Positions 52,601-61,212 of a stretch of DNA of 64,000 bases are shown here, piece after piece (the stretch's first letter is position 1; each line of letters opens with the position of its first letter). A program made the position numbers and the translations under genes. Source of the stretch: JAAYAY01 sp964429355 (GTDB lineage Bacteria; Planctomycetota; Planctomycetia; Pirellulales; Thermoguttaceae); assembly GCA_964429355.1 (NCBI GenBank), contig CAYSCH010000003.1:13635-77634 (forward strand). The letters run 5' to 3'. A model generated the notes under the pieces. That model saw only the letters and a list, made by a program, of their open reading frames with translations, was not told where the DNA came from and did not search any database.

Positions 52601-53378
52601 GGGAAGCCGCAACGGACCTGCCGATGAACGCCCACAACAGGTTGTCTCGATTGAGCGTCCCTTCTGGATGAGTCGTTTTGAAGTCAGCAACGCCCAGTAT
52701 GCGCTCTTCGATCCGGACCACGACAGCCGCGTCGAGTCGAAGAATGCCTACCAGTTCGGCATCCACGGCTATCCCATGAACCAGCCGGAACAGCCGGTCG
52801 TGCGTGTGACCTGGGACCGTGCGGCCGCCTTCTGCCGCTGGGCCTCCGAAAAGTCGGGCCTGCTGGTTTCGCTGCCGACTGAATCCCAGTGGGAATACGC
52901 CTGCCGGGCTGGAACCGACTCGCCGCTCAATTTCGGCACCCTCGATACCGACTTCTCGAAACATGCCAACATGGCCGACGCGACCATCCGGCTCTTTGCC
53001 AGCGACCCCTACACGGTCGATATGCCCTTGCAGAACCCCACGCGTTATGACGATTGGATGCCCCGGGATCCTCGATTCGACGACGGGGCTTTGCTCTCGG
53101 TCGCCCCAGGCGGATTCCTGCCCAACGCCTGGGGACTCCACGACATGCACGGTAACGTGGCCGAGTGGACCACCACAACCTATCGCCCCTATCCGAGCGG
53201 CGATTCCGGTGACGAGCCGCCCGGTCCCAAGGTGGTGCGGGGAGGATCCTGGCGCGATTATCCGAGCCGCTGCACCGCCAGTTTCCGCCTGGCCTACCCG
53301 TCCTATCAGAAAGTCTATAACGTCGGCTTCCGCATCGTCTGCCAGGCCGACGCGGCCACCGTGGTCGACGCACGATAG
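49605..53378 (+). CDS. Secreted HzsA-like beta-propeller/dihaem/SUMF1 fusion protein
   Basis: 1257 aa from the ATG at 49605 (AGGGA about 10 nt upstream). The signal peptide is VLERGFLAWAAAVLFQGFLA. Domain order: a beta-sandwich of carbohydrate-binding type (about 25-160); a TolB/HzsA-like propeller (about 310-560; DVDLNFDGRRMLFSM, GLRQLTGEQPDVDSYDACY); a region with two c-type haem motifs, CAGCH near residue 735 and CVGCH near 785; and a SUMF1/formylglycine-generating-like domain (about 988-1257; LVLIPAGRFIMGSRNG, SQWEYACRAG, GLHDMHGNVAEW). HzsA is hydrazine synthase alpha. Here only fold resemblance is claimed. It precedes the radical SAM gene by 93 nt. Substrate unknown. Confidence 0.88.
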   Translation: MVVLERGFLAWAAAVLFQGFLAVAAEPKPEDCSPGVIEIPGYAYDRGNAQTFADPQQYADGGPMVAFGGQSPVNIEYDVELPVDGSYRIRLRYAAADARPVDFYIDQERIGLCCRGTTGSWNTSSAQWEDSFQHYITPGKHTFRMERAGAFPHVMALRLEGSRSFPDGWKLERPGARTLDSPPPVVPGIGYDVATVAPEKLRLAIEDLVTTFGDGYPAGADYLVRLDRLALALQEAQAAVQKDDQGAVDRERQIAQQLMALRDEALLANPLLNFQQLLLVKRGNKSPALGLPRNWQSNSCLARNGFDDEISVLSPVGPEGELKALFTPPRDSFVGDVDLNFDGRRMLFSMVGENGRWQIFEVGVDGQGLRQLTGEQPDVDSYDACYLPDGKILFTSTACFIGVPCVYGSSHVAVLYLMDADGHNIRQLCFDQEHDWCPTVMNNGRVLYSRWEYADTPHSNTRLLFHMNPDGTEQMEFYGSNSYWPNSFFYARPIPNHPTKVVSVIGGHHDNPRMGELVVFDPASGRREDSGAVQRIPGFGKKVEMRISDGLTLDSWPKFLHPYPLSDKHFLVSCKPSPHSAWGVYLVDTFDNFVLLKEDPAHALFEPIPLRATTPPQRVPDKVDLAKKDATVYLPDIYVGDGLKGIPRGTVKELRLFTYHFAYQEMGGLLGVVGMDGPWDIKRVLGTVPVRSDGSAKFRIPANMPISIQPLDQDGKALQLMRSWMTAMPGEVVQCAGCHEPQNTAPTSQSTMALNEPADEIAPWYGPLRGFSYPREVQPVVDRYCVGCHDGRPAREGGAEPNLRGDVKITDWAQVTPGNGGAHAGKFSVGYYELSRYVRRPGIESDYHLLEPMEFHADTTQLVQLLKKGHYGVQLDDQAWDRLVTWIDLNCPYHGTWGEELAQPGIQRQRRRELLKLYGGYDDDPEAVPAITAAAVEPIAPTQPAGQPASGPACEGWPFDAAEAQRRQVSAGPLTTRTLHLAEGLDLELVLIPAGRFIMGSRNGPADERPQQVVSIERPFWMSRFEVSNAQYALFDPDHDSRVESKNAYQFGIHGYPMNQPEQPVVRVTWDRAAAFCRWASEKSGLLVSLPTESQWEYACRAGTDSPLNFGTLDTDFSKHANMADATIRLFASDPYTVDMPLQNPTRYDDWMPRDPRFDDGALLSVAPGGFLPNAWGLHDMHGNVAEWTTTTYRPYPSGDSGDEPPGPKVVRGGSWRDYPSRCTASFRLAYPSYQKVYNVGFRIVCQADAATVVDAR

Positions 53379-53471
53379 CCCCTCTCAACCCGACAGGGTT
53401 CGTTTTGACACACCAAGAACTTTCGTAGTAGCCGCAAAGCCACCGTCATCTCCGACTGACCCCAGCACGCC

Positions 53472-55391
53472 ATGTCCCAAGTTCTTCTGGTCAACATGCC
53501 GTTCTTCAACTTGCGCTGGCCCAATCTGGGGCCCAGCCTGCTGAAAGCGCAGCTCACCCGGCGCGGAGTGGCGTGCGACATGGCCTACCTGAACTACGAC
53601 CTGGCCGAAATCATCGGCGAAGAACGCTACACCTGGCTGGCCGACTCCTTCGCCTTCGTCCTCGGCGGCGAACGCCTGTTCGCCCGACACTACTTCGGCC
53701 CTCGATTGCCGTCCGACGACGTCTACTGGAATGAAGTTCTTTTGGCCGCCGATCCCAGGCTCACCGACGAGGATCGACGCGACTACGAAGCGGCAGGCAA
53801 TGCGATCGCACCCTTCCTGGATAATTGCGAGGCCGCCTGTGATTGGTCCCAATACGCGGTCATCGGATTTGCGGCGTCGTTTCAGCAGACGATGTCCTCC
53901 CTGTGCCTGGCCCGTCGAATCAAGGCTCGGTTTCCGCAGGTGAAGATCGTCTTCGGCGGCGCCGCATGCGAGGGGCCGATGGGCATCGAGCTGCTCGCCC
54001 AGTTCCAGGAGATCGATTACGTCTCGATCGGCGAAGCGGACCACGCTTTCCCAGACCTCGTCGACCAGGTCTTGGCCGGCCACATGATGAAACCTCCTCC
54101 GGGTATCGTTGGCCGGGAGATGCTGGCATCGGCAGACCCGGTTTCGCCCAGTCCGTGCGAGCTTCTTAGAGCGGCCGGTAGAAATGACGAAGACGCCCAG
54201 TTTTCCAGGAGACGCTGTTCATGTCTTCCGGCCGATCTTGTCAAGGACCTGGATGAACTTCCCCATCCCGACTTCGACGATTACTTTGCCAGGGTGGAGC
54301 GATCGTCGCTCAAGGAAGATGTCCGCTCGCTCCTGTTCTTCGAAACGTCACGCGGATGCTGGTGGGGGCAAAAGCATCATTGTGCCTTCTGCGGCCTCAA
54401 TGGAGGAAGACTGGCGTACCGCAGCAAGTCGCCCCGGAGGGCCGTCGAGGAGCTGCGGTATCTGGTCGAACGCCACGACGTCCACCGGGCCTGCTCGGCC
54501 GACAACATCCTCGACCATCGCTACTTCGACACGTTCCTTCCCATGCTCCGCAACGAAGACCTCGACCTGGGCTTCGTGTTCGAGATGAAGACGAACATGA
54601 CGCGAGGCCAGGTGGCAACTCTGCTCGATGCGGGCATGGGAGCGGCCCAACTGGGAATAGAGACCTTCATCACGCCCGTGCTGAAAATGATCGGAAAGGG
54701 TGCCACGGCCGTGCAGAACCTGCAAACGCTGAAGTGGCTGTCCGAGCCGGGAATCGAGGTCAAGTGGAACATCCTCTACGGCTTTCCGAAAGAGAATCCC
54801 GCCGACTACGAGGCTCTTGCTGACCTGATCCCTTCGCTCGTCCACCTCGCCCCGCCGATCGCCGTAGGACGGGTGCGAATGGATCGCTTTGCCCCTTTCT
54901 TCGACGATCCGCAGGCCTGGGGGATGACCAATCCGCGTCCCTACCGCGCCTTCGAGTGCGTCTATCCCTTCGATGCGGCGGCCCGCTCCCGCCTGGCCTA
55001 CTATTTCGCCTACGACTACGCCGACGGCCGCGACCCCTCACAATACGCCGCTCGAGCCTTGAGCGCGATTGAAGCCTGGCAGCAGATGGCCGGCAGCGTC
55101 ACACTCCGCCAATTCGACCGCAACGACGGCCTGACCCTGCTCACAGATACCCGTCCGTGTGCCACGGCCTTTCAGCATCGCCTTGCCGGATGGCAACGCA
55201 GTCTCTATCAGTTCTGCGATACGGGGAGGTCAATCAGGACCGTGTTGGCTCGCATATCGCAGTGGAGCCCCGGAGAACCGGTCCAGGAGAGCGAGATCCG
55301 CCAACAACTCGATCAGTGGCTTTCCGACCGGCTCATGGTTCTGCTCGATGGCCGTTACCTGAGCCTCGCCCTGCAAGCTGCGAAGGAGTGA
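53472..55391 (+). CDS. B12-type radical SAM enzyme of the RiPP-maturation (ocin) class
   Basis: 639 aa. An N-terminal B12-binding-like domain (about 1-200; KIVFGGAACEGPMG) is followed by the radical SAM core. The cluster motif is ETSRGCWWGQKHHCAFCGLN, a C-x7-C-x2-C spacing rather than C-x3-C-x2-C, starting at residue 296. This spacing and context match the RiPP maturation radical SAM family (TIGR03975 type). Other core blocks are SADNILDHRYFDTF and MGAAQLGIETF. No precursor peptide, leader peptidase or exporter is recognisable within 3 kb. It may act on the upstream secreted protein or a distant peptide. Confidence 0.88.
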   Translation: MSQVLLVNMPFFNLRWPNLGPSLLKAQLTRRGVACDMAYLNYDLAEIIGEERYTWLADSFAFVLGGERLFARHYFGPRLPSDDVYWNEVLLAADPRLTDEDRRDYEAAGNAIAPFLDNCEAACDWSQYAVIGFAASFQQTMSSLCLARRIKARFPQVKIVFGGAACEGPMGIELLAQFQEIDYVSIGEADHAFPDLVDQVLAGHMMKPPPGIVGREMLASADPVSPSPCELLRAAGRNDEDAQFSRRRCSCLPADLVKDLDELPHPDFDDYFARVERSSLKEDVRSLLFFETSRGCWWGQKHHCAFCGLNGGRLAYRSKSPRRAVEELRYLVERHDVHRACSADNILDHRYFDTFLPMLRNEDLDLGFVFEMKTNMTRGQVATLLDAGMGAAQLGIETFITPVLKMIGKGATAVQNLQTLKWLSEPGIEVKWNILYGFPKENPADYEALADLIPSLVHLAPPIAVGRVRMDRFAPFFDDPQAWGMTNPRPYRAFECVYPFDAAARSRLAYYFAYDYADGRDPSQYAARALSAIEAWQQMAGSVTLRQFDRNDGLTLLTDTRPCATAFQHRLAGWQRSLYQFCDTGRSIRTVLARISQWSPGEPVQESEIRQQLDQWLSDRLMVLLDGRYLSLALQAAKE

Positions 55392-55581
55392 CGCCGCTGG
55401 AGAGTTTGCGTTGATTCCGGGCCTTGCGATTGCGCCGGATTGGGTCGTCGAGGACTTCTTCGCGAAACCAGGTGACAAGATCAGCGGCAGCCTTCAGAAG
55501 GAGCCATGCCACCGCTGCAATCCCCAACAGAACAAATATGCTGACCCAGGAACCCAAGAATGCGAAGAGCGTAGCGAACAT
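55333..55581 (-). CDS. Small membrane protein, antisense-overlapping the radical SAM gene
   Basis: 82 aa with a hydrophobic segment WVSIFVLLGIAAVAWLLL followed by a charged helix (TWFREEVLDDPIRRNRKARN). A near-perfect Shine-Dalgarno GGAGGTGAT (55595-55587) lies 9 nt (from GGAGG) before the ATG at 55581. Its last 59 nt overlap the 3' end of the radical SAM gene on the opposite strand. I recognise no family. The strong ribosome-binding site argues that it is real. Confidence 0.55.
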   Translation of the reverse strand: MFATLFAFLGSWVSIFVLLGIAAVAWLLLKAAADLVTWFREEVLDDPIRRNRKARNQRKLSSGVTPSQLAGRGSGNGHRAEP

Positions 55582-56074
55582 TCGACATCACCTCCCAACG
55601 TGGAACAGCAATCTCCGTCGTCTACGAAACAATTTCAAAACCACGTCGGCAGGCTCCCGCGGACAGGAGTCACCAGACTCGCCGGAGGTCTTGAAATCGG
55701 CTCTACGAAGCCCTGACAGAACGTGCGAGTTGCCCACGGGCGTGGATGGGCACAATCGGTGATTCTGGCAGCGGCTTTCTGGGCTGTGCGCTCCTTCCTA
55801 TTTTTCTTTTCCTGCAAACCTCACCCAACTATGTCTCATTCTAATGACCCAGACGGTCGAGAAAAGTCCCTGCTCCGTCCACTTTTCGTGCGATCCCGAC
55901 TCCTGCCGGCCCCCCCTTGCCGACCGCCGGGCTACGGGCATCATCCATTCCCGGGCCGAGTGTCCGGCTTCCCGATCCTCCACACTGTAGCCACGGCACG
56001 CCAGCGCAGCAAGAATTGGTGTGCCGGTCGGTTCCCCTTCCCACAAGAAGACCTTCATTGGCCGGATTGGGCGA
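55582..56074. other. Intergenic region holding repeat copy 2
   Basis: 493 nt between the small membrane gene and the end of the SNF2 gene. Apart from the repeat, including a weakly matching tail to about 55800, I see no gene or promoter. Confidence 0.5.
55706..55764 (+). repeat. Interspersed intergenic repeat, copy 2
   Basis: Matches the reverse complement of 12796-12854 at about 79% identity with one indel. The GCCCACGGG and GCACAATCGGTG blocks are identical. It lies in the intergenic space upstream of the SNF2 stop codon. Confidence 0.6.
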
Positions 56075-58786
56075 TTACTGGCCACTCTTTCCCGCAACCA
56101 GAAAGCGGGCAAGCACTTCCGCCAGTTGCCCGACAGCCTTCGCATCGGGAAACGCCACGGTCAACCGATGCTTCCCCGACTCGTCCACTTGGACACATTG
56201 CTGCAGCCCCTCCCGCACCTGGGTGACGAATCCCTCCGGCACCGCTTGCGCCTCGGACGATTCTGCCACGAGTTCTCCCAGGAACTTGAAGGCGGCGCCG
56301 AGCAATTCCCCCCCCGCCTCAGCCACCCGGGCCTGACGCTGCGCGGCAGCCTCCGCTTCCTGCGCCGACCGCTCCTTGCTGCTCTCGTCGACGGGTGCTT
56401 CGGGCTTGGCTCCGAGCAGCAATTCCAGACGCCTGCGCAGTTCTTCCATCCCGCTGACCATGTCGACCTCGGAAACGTCCGAATCGGCATCCAGAACGGC
56501 CAGCGCCAGGTCCTTCTTGGCCGAGAGCGTGCTCAGCAACTTCTCCTCGAGTGTTTCTTCCGTCACCAGCAGATACACCTGAACCGGATTGCGCTGACCC
56601 ATGCGATGGGCCCGGGAGATCCGTTGCTCGAGAACTGCCGGGTTCCAAGGAAGATCCACATTGATGACCGTGTTGGCCGATTGCAGATTCAAACCTGTCG
56701 AGCCGGCGTTGGTCGTGATGAACAACCGGCAGGATTCGTTGTGTTGGAAGTGTTGGATCAGTTCCTGCCGCTTCTTCTGCGGCACGGAGCCGTCGAGCCG
56801 CACATACTCGAGCTTGCGGGCCCGCAGGATGGGCTCAATCAGATCGAGCATGGTCGTCCACTCCGAGAACAGGACCGCCTTGCGGTTGGACTCCTCGAAC
56901 AGATTGTCGATCAGTTCTTCCAGGTGCTCGAGCTTCGACGAGTAGGACGGCTCCTGCTTGTCCACGAGGTACGTGCTGTTGGCGCTCATGCGGCACATCA
57001 AGAGGGCCTTCTGCAGTCGGAGAAGGTCCATCTCGGTGATGTAACGCTTGCGGACAATATGCGAAACAATTCGCATGTGCGTCTTATGCAGATCCACCTG
57101 CTCTTCCGTCGGCGGAATCCGCAGAATTTCGGTCGTCCGGGGGGGCAATTCGTCGAGCACCGATTCCCGTGTGCGCCGCAGCAGGATCGGCCGGAGGCGG
57201 TCCCGTAATTCGTCAAGGTTCTTGTAGCCTAACACCTTGCCCTTCTTGTTAACGACCCGATGCCGGTTGAAGAACCGGAACGCCGGTGTCAGGCGCCGAT
57301 CGTCGATGAACTGGACCACTGAAAACAGATCGTCGAGGCGATTCTCCAGCGGTGTTCCCGACAGGACCAGGGCAAATGGCGATTTGAGCCCCTTGACGAC
57401 CCTCGCAGTCTTCGATTCCCAGTTCTTGATCCGCTGCCCTTCGTCCAGAATGATCAGATCCCACCGATTGCGTTCCACGTGCAAGATGTCCCGCAAGACC
57501 TGCTCGTAGTTGCACACGGTGAAGAAACAGTCGCCCGAGTACTGCTCGGCCCGTTCGCTCGCTCTCCCCACAATCAGTTGCACTTCGCGATCGGTGAATC
57601 GGCGAATTTCATTGCGCCACTGCGATTTGAGCGACGTCGGGCAGACGATCAGCACACGGTCGATCTGGGCCTCACGGGCGAGCATTTCGGCAACGCCGAC
57701 TCCCTGGATCGTCTTGCCCAGCCCCATGTCGTCGGCCAGGACCGCCCGGCCCGCCTTCACAGCGAAGGCGATACCGTCGAGCTGATAGGGCAACAGCGGC
57801 GTCCTGAGCAGTCCGGTTCTCAAAGGATGCCTGGCGGGGTTCTTGCGGATCTCGTCCATCTGCTGGCCGATTCGGTCCTGGAATAATCGCCGATTGATGA
57901 ACTCCTCGGCGTCCGGATAGACCACCACCTCGCACCCGGCCTGTTGCAGGCGCCGTACGCGCCGCACCAGATCGCCCACGTCGTCGATCGGCCCCTTGGC
58001 GGCCCGCCCTGCGATCTTGACTAACTCCTCATCCGCTTTGTCTGGCAGGCGCAGGTGGAGCGTCAACTCTTCACCGTAGAGCAAGTGCACACAGGCTTCG
58101 TTCTGCCGGAATCTCCGTTTCCGCTCGGCAGCCGTGAATCGCTTGCTCACCCGGTCGAGGGCATACATGATATGTTTGCACGTGCCCAGCGTATTGGTGC
58201 GGAAATCGGGGCAACTGCAATACGACTCACCCCGCTCCTCGCCGCGGAGGGCCAGTCGATAGGTCTTGCCGGACGCCGCACTGGTAATGAGATAATCCGT
58301 CCAAGGCTGTTTGGAATTCCGCGAGTGGATCCGAAAAGTCTCCTCCTTGGCCCGTTCCTGCCGTTCGGCAAGGGCCTGGGCCACGAGTTGCTCCTCGCTG
58401 AGGCTCTCCATCGGAACCTGGTCCGGTGGCAGGGTAGCCAGTCCGAGGGCCGACTTCTCTTCCAGGATCAGAGAGACAGCCGCCCCCACGTGCTCGCACA
58501 TCCCCGGGCAGTGCGTGCAGTTGAAACGCAACCGCTGCTGTGCCTCGGCCATCAGCGTGATCGTCACGATCGGGTGTGCACCATCGCCCCAGCCGGCACT
58601 GCGGAGATTGAAGCGGAACAGGTCGTCGCCCAGATATATGTCCCGCCGGAAGTCCTCGGTCTCATAGCCCGAGCCCTGCTGGATGAGCTGCCGTCCTTCC
58701 GGCCCAAGTAGTTTGCACGCTTCAACATACGTCAACTGCGACAGACGGTCCCGGAGGGTCAACATCTCGCTCTTCTTGGTCTTCAT
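56075..58786 (-). CDS. SNF2-family helicase with two SWIM-type zinc motifs
   Basis: 903 aa from the ATG at 58786. The N-terminal part has two SWIM-like zinc motifs: FNCTHCPGMCEHVGAAV (about 95) and SYCSCPDFRTNTLGTCKHI (about 195). The SNF2 motor follows: LPYQLDGIAFAVKAGRAVL, Walker A ADDMGLGKTIQ, motif II LIILDEGQRIKNW (DEGQ box), motif III LSGTPLENRLDDL, motif V FITTNAGSTGLNLQSA and motif VI ISRAHRMGQRNPVQVY. The C-terminal tail is Ala/Glu-rich. It is an ATP-dependent DNA translocase, probably for repair or transcription-complex removal. AAGG lies about 11 nt upstream of the ATG. It stands between glgX and the repeat. Confidence 0.92.
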   Translation of the reverse strand: MKTKKSEMLTLRDRLSQLTYVEACKLLGPEGRQLIQQGSGYETEDFRRDIYLGDDLFRFNLRSAGWGDGAHPIVTITLMAEAQQRLRFNCTHCPGMCEHVGAAVSLILEEKSALGLATLPPDQVPMESLSEEQLVAQALAERQERAKEETFRIHSRNSKQPWTDYLITSAASGKTYRLALRGEERGESYCSCPDFRTNTLGTCKHIMYALDRVSKRFTAAERKRRFRQNEACVHLLYGEELTLHLRLPDKADEELVKIAGRAAKGPIDDVGDLVRRVRRLQQAGCEVVVYPDAEEFINRRLFQDRIGQQMDEIRKNPARHPLRTGLLRTPLLPYQLDGIAFAVKAGRAVLADDMGLGKTIQGVGVAEMLAREAQIDRVLIVCPTSLKSQWRNEIRRFTDREVQLIVGRASERAEQYSGDCFFTVCNYEQVLRDILHVERNRWDLIILDEGQRIKNWESKTARVVKGLKSPFALVLSGTPLENRLDDLFSVVQFIDDRRLTPAFRFFNRHRVVNKKGKVLGYKNLDELRDRLRPILLRRTRESVLDELPPRTTEILRIPPTEEQVDLHKTHMRIVSHIVRKRYITEMDLLRLQKALLMCRMSANSTYLVDKQEPSYSSKLEHLEELIDNLFEESNRKAVLFSEWTTMLDLIEPILRARKLEYVRLDGSVPQKKRQELIQHFQHNESCRLFITTNAGSTGLNLQSANTVINVDLPWNPAVLEQRISRAHRMGQRNPVQVYLLVTEETLEEKLLSTLSAKKDLALAVLDADSDVSEVDMVSGMEELRRRLELLLGAKPEAPVDESSKERSAQEAEAAAQRQARVAEAGGELLGAAFKFLGELVAESSEAQAVPEGFVTQVREGLQQCVQVDESGKHRLTVAFPDAKAVGQLAEVLARFLVAGKSGQ

Positions 58787-58891
58787 GACAACCGATCCTT
58801 CTGAGGAGAAGTACCGCAAACGGCTGAACTGGTTCCTGCAAAGGTGTAAGATACCCAGTTTTCGATCCGACGCCAACCGTTTCGGTAAGCG

Positions 58892-58912
58892 GATCGGCAA
58901 GAATTGCCAATC
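58892..58912 (-). terminator. Short hairpin after glgX
   Basis: GATCGGCAA and TTGCCAATC pair with one mismatch around a GAA loop, about 52 nt after the glgX stop. No T-run follows. Confidence 0.25.
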
Positions 58913-58963
58913 ATGACAAGACCGCAGGAGAATGGAGACGCTCCGTTTCCTCGCATCCAGGTC

Positions 58964-61024
58964 TCACCTGGATGCCGACCGCACCAGAATTGCCACCGAA
59001 TTACCCTGAACCGGGTAGGGCGGTGCACTCACCAGCGGTCTCGCATTCGGAGCGCGAATGTCGGCCGGCGAAGGCAACGCCGTATCGATCGCCAGTCGCC
59101 ACTGGCCCACGGACCCTTCATGGATCCCGAACGTGAGCGGCTCGCGGTGGGCGTTGATCATCACATAGAGATCGTCGGAGTTGGTGGATGCTCCCGCCAG
59201 CGAGAACGCCAGCACGCGAGAGCCGGTCGTCAAGTCGGCCGAACGATGTGTCCCGTACCAGCAGACGTCGTCCCGCCAGAAGACCGATCGCGTAATGCTC
59301 CGCGTGGCCTTGCGAAAGGCGATCATCTCCTTGGCGAAACGAAACACGTCGTGGTGTTCCTCCAGCCGCCGCCAGTCGAGCCAGCTCGTTTCGTTGTCCT
59401 GGTTGTAGGCGTTGTTGTTTCCCCCCTGGGTCTGCAGAAACTCGTCCCCCATGCGAAACATGGGTATTCCGTTGGAAAGCATCAGCAGACAGAAGAGATT
59501 CTTCACCTGCCGTTTGCGGAGCACAAGCACGTCGCTCGGCACGGCCTCGTCTCCCTCGTGGCCGCAGTTCCACTTGTATTCGGTCCAGCCGTCTGTGTTT
59601 TCGTGCCCGTTGGCCCAATTGTTCTTCTCCTCGTACGACACCAGGTCGTAGAGTGTCGATCCGTCGTGCGATGTCACATAGTTGATCGACTGCCAGGGAC
59701 GGCAGGAATGGAAGCGATCGTCGGGAAAGAGGTCGGAGCTGCCGTAAATCCGCGTCATCAGTTCGGCCACAATGCCGTAGTCGCCGCGAACGAATTGCTG
59801 GATCGTATCGCGATACTTGGCGTTCCACTGCATCCACATCCAGCCCGGAAACGACGGGCCAAGCTGATAGGTGCCGGCCGCGTCCCAGGGTTCGGCGATC
59901 AGCCGCGTATGGCGGAGCCCCTTGCTCGAAATGATCTGGCCGAACAAGGGCGGGTGTTCCGTGTCGAGCTGGCCGTTCGATTTCATCGCGAAGATCGACG
60001 CCAGGTCGAAACGGAACCCGTCGATGTGCATCTCCTCACGCCAGTAGCGGAGGCTGTCGACGATCAGTTTCTGCACGGCCACGCTCGACGCGTCCAGAGT
60101 ATTGCCGCAACCGCTCAGGTTCGCATAGGGAAAGTGGGGATGGCGCGATCCCATGTAGTAGAAGTCGTTGTCGATACCGCGGTAGCTGTAGGTCGGCCCT
60201 CGCTGGTCGCCCTCGCAGGTGTGGTTGTAGACCACGTCAAGAATCACTTCGATCCCCGCACGGTGAAACTCCTTGACCATCTGGCGAAACTCGTTTCGCT
60301 GGTGCCGCGACCGGGCCGAGGCCGAGTAGTCGGAGTGAGGCGAAAAGAAATTCAGCGGCATGTACCCCCAGTAGTTGCCTTCCTGGGGATCGAATTGATA
60401 GACGGGCATCAGCTCGACGGCCGTGATCCCCAGCTCCACAAGGTGCGGGATCTTCTCGATCACCCCCGCGTAAGTCCCACGTTTCGACTTGGTCACGCCC
60501 GAACTGGAATGCGCGGTGAAGCCCTTCACGTGCATCTCGTAGATCACCAGGTCGTGACCGTGCTGCACATAGCGGTCGCCTTGCCAGTCAAATTCCCGGT
60601 CCGGATCGATCACACCCAACGCGGCCTTGCCGTCGTTGGGGCCCGGACGGCGCGCCGCCTCGCGATCGAACGTGTCGGGAAAATAGACCGCCATCGCATA
60701 CGGATCCAGCAGAATCTTCTCAGGATCGAAGGCGTGAAACCCCTGCCCCTCGACCACCGGTCCAGACACGCGATAAGCATAGTACTTGGCGCCCGGCACC
60801 TTGGCGCGGGGAATGCGGCAGTGCCAGATCGGACCCGATTTGTTGCACTGCGGATCGAGCGGGTATTCCAGAAGCGGCTTGGCTACGTCCCGACGGCCGT
60901 AAAGGAGAAGAGTCACTCCGTTGGCCGACCGCGAATAGAGCACGAAATTCCATGCCTTCTCGTTTTCGACCCAGGAGCAGCCGGGCGGATCGAGCGATCC
61001 CTCGGAGCGTGTCCAGTCGTTCAT
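58964..61024 (-). CDS. glgX: Glycogen debranching enzyme GlgX
   Basis: Hydrolyses alpha-1,6 branches of limit-dextrin glycogen. It is 686 aa, the normal length. A CBM48 lies at about 1-130 and a GH13 barrel follows. The barrel has IYEMHVKGFTAHSSSGV, the nucleophile Asp in HIDGFRFDLASIFA, the acid/base Glu in TRLIAEPWDAAGTYQ and the stabilising Asp in NYVTSHDGSTLYDL. MRYGDE-type FRMGDEFLQTQGGNNNAYNQ also fits GlgX and isoamylases. With glgB (14066) it completes the branch-forming and branch-removing pair, but the two genes lie 43 kb apart. Confidence 0.95.
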   Translation of the reverse strand: MNDWTRSEGSLDPPGCSWVENEKAWNFVLYSRSANGVTLLLYGRRDVAKPLLEYPLDPQCNKSGPIWHCRIPRAKVPGAKYYAYRVSGPVVEGQGFHAFDPEKILLDPYAMAVYFPDTFDREAARRPGPNDGKAALGVIDPDREFDWQGDRYVQHGHDLVIYEMHVKGFTAHSSSGVTKSKRGTYAGVIEKIPHLVELGITAVELMPVYQFDPQEGNYWGYMPLNFFSPHSDYSASARSRHQRNEFRQMVKEFHRAGIEVILDVVYNHTCEGDQRGPTYSYRGIDNDFYYMGSRHPHFPYANLSGCGNTLDASSVAVQKLIVDSLRYWREEMHIDGFRFDLASIFAMKSNGQLDTEHPPLFGQIISSKGLRHTRLIAEPWDAAGTYQLGPSFPGWMWMQWNAKYRDTIQQFVRGDYGIVAELMTRIYGSSDLFPDDRFHSCRPWQSINYVTSHDGSTLYDLVSYEEKNNWANGHENTDGWTEYKWNCGHEGDEAVPSDVLVLRKRQVKNLFCLLMLSNGIPMFRMGDEFLQTQGGNNNAYNQDNETSWLDWRRLEEHHDVFRFAKEMIAFRKATRSITRSVFWRDDVCWYGTHRSADLTTGSRVLAFSLAGASTNSDDLYVMINAHREPLTFGIHEGSVGQWRLAIDTALPSPADIRAPNARPLVSAPPYPVQGNSVAILVRSASR

Positions 61025-61212
61025 CGGTCATTCTCCAGCTTGCCGCGGGGGCAACCGTGCCGCCCCCGCCGTACAGATTCTCCCGGGACCCGATGAAAAT
61101 GTACATCCCTGGTTCAATCGGTGCACGCCCTGGACACCGCAAATCCGATTCCCGGTCGCCGCACGCCACCCGGAAGCAGCGGCGGACGTCAGTCCCAGGC
61201 CCCACCCTGCCG

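Noticed and set aside
49605..53378. Hydrazine synthase subunit implying anammox metabolism
   Set aside because: Only the propeller and haem layout resemble HzsA. The SUMF1 fusion and lack of hzsB/hzsC neighbours argue against it.
58904..61096. 730-codon plus-strand frame
   Set aside because: Antisense to glgX; its composition mirrors GC-rich codons of the real gene.
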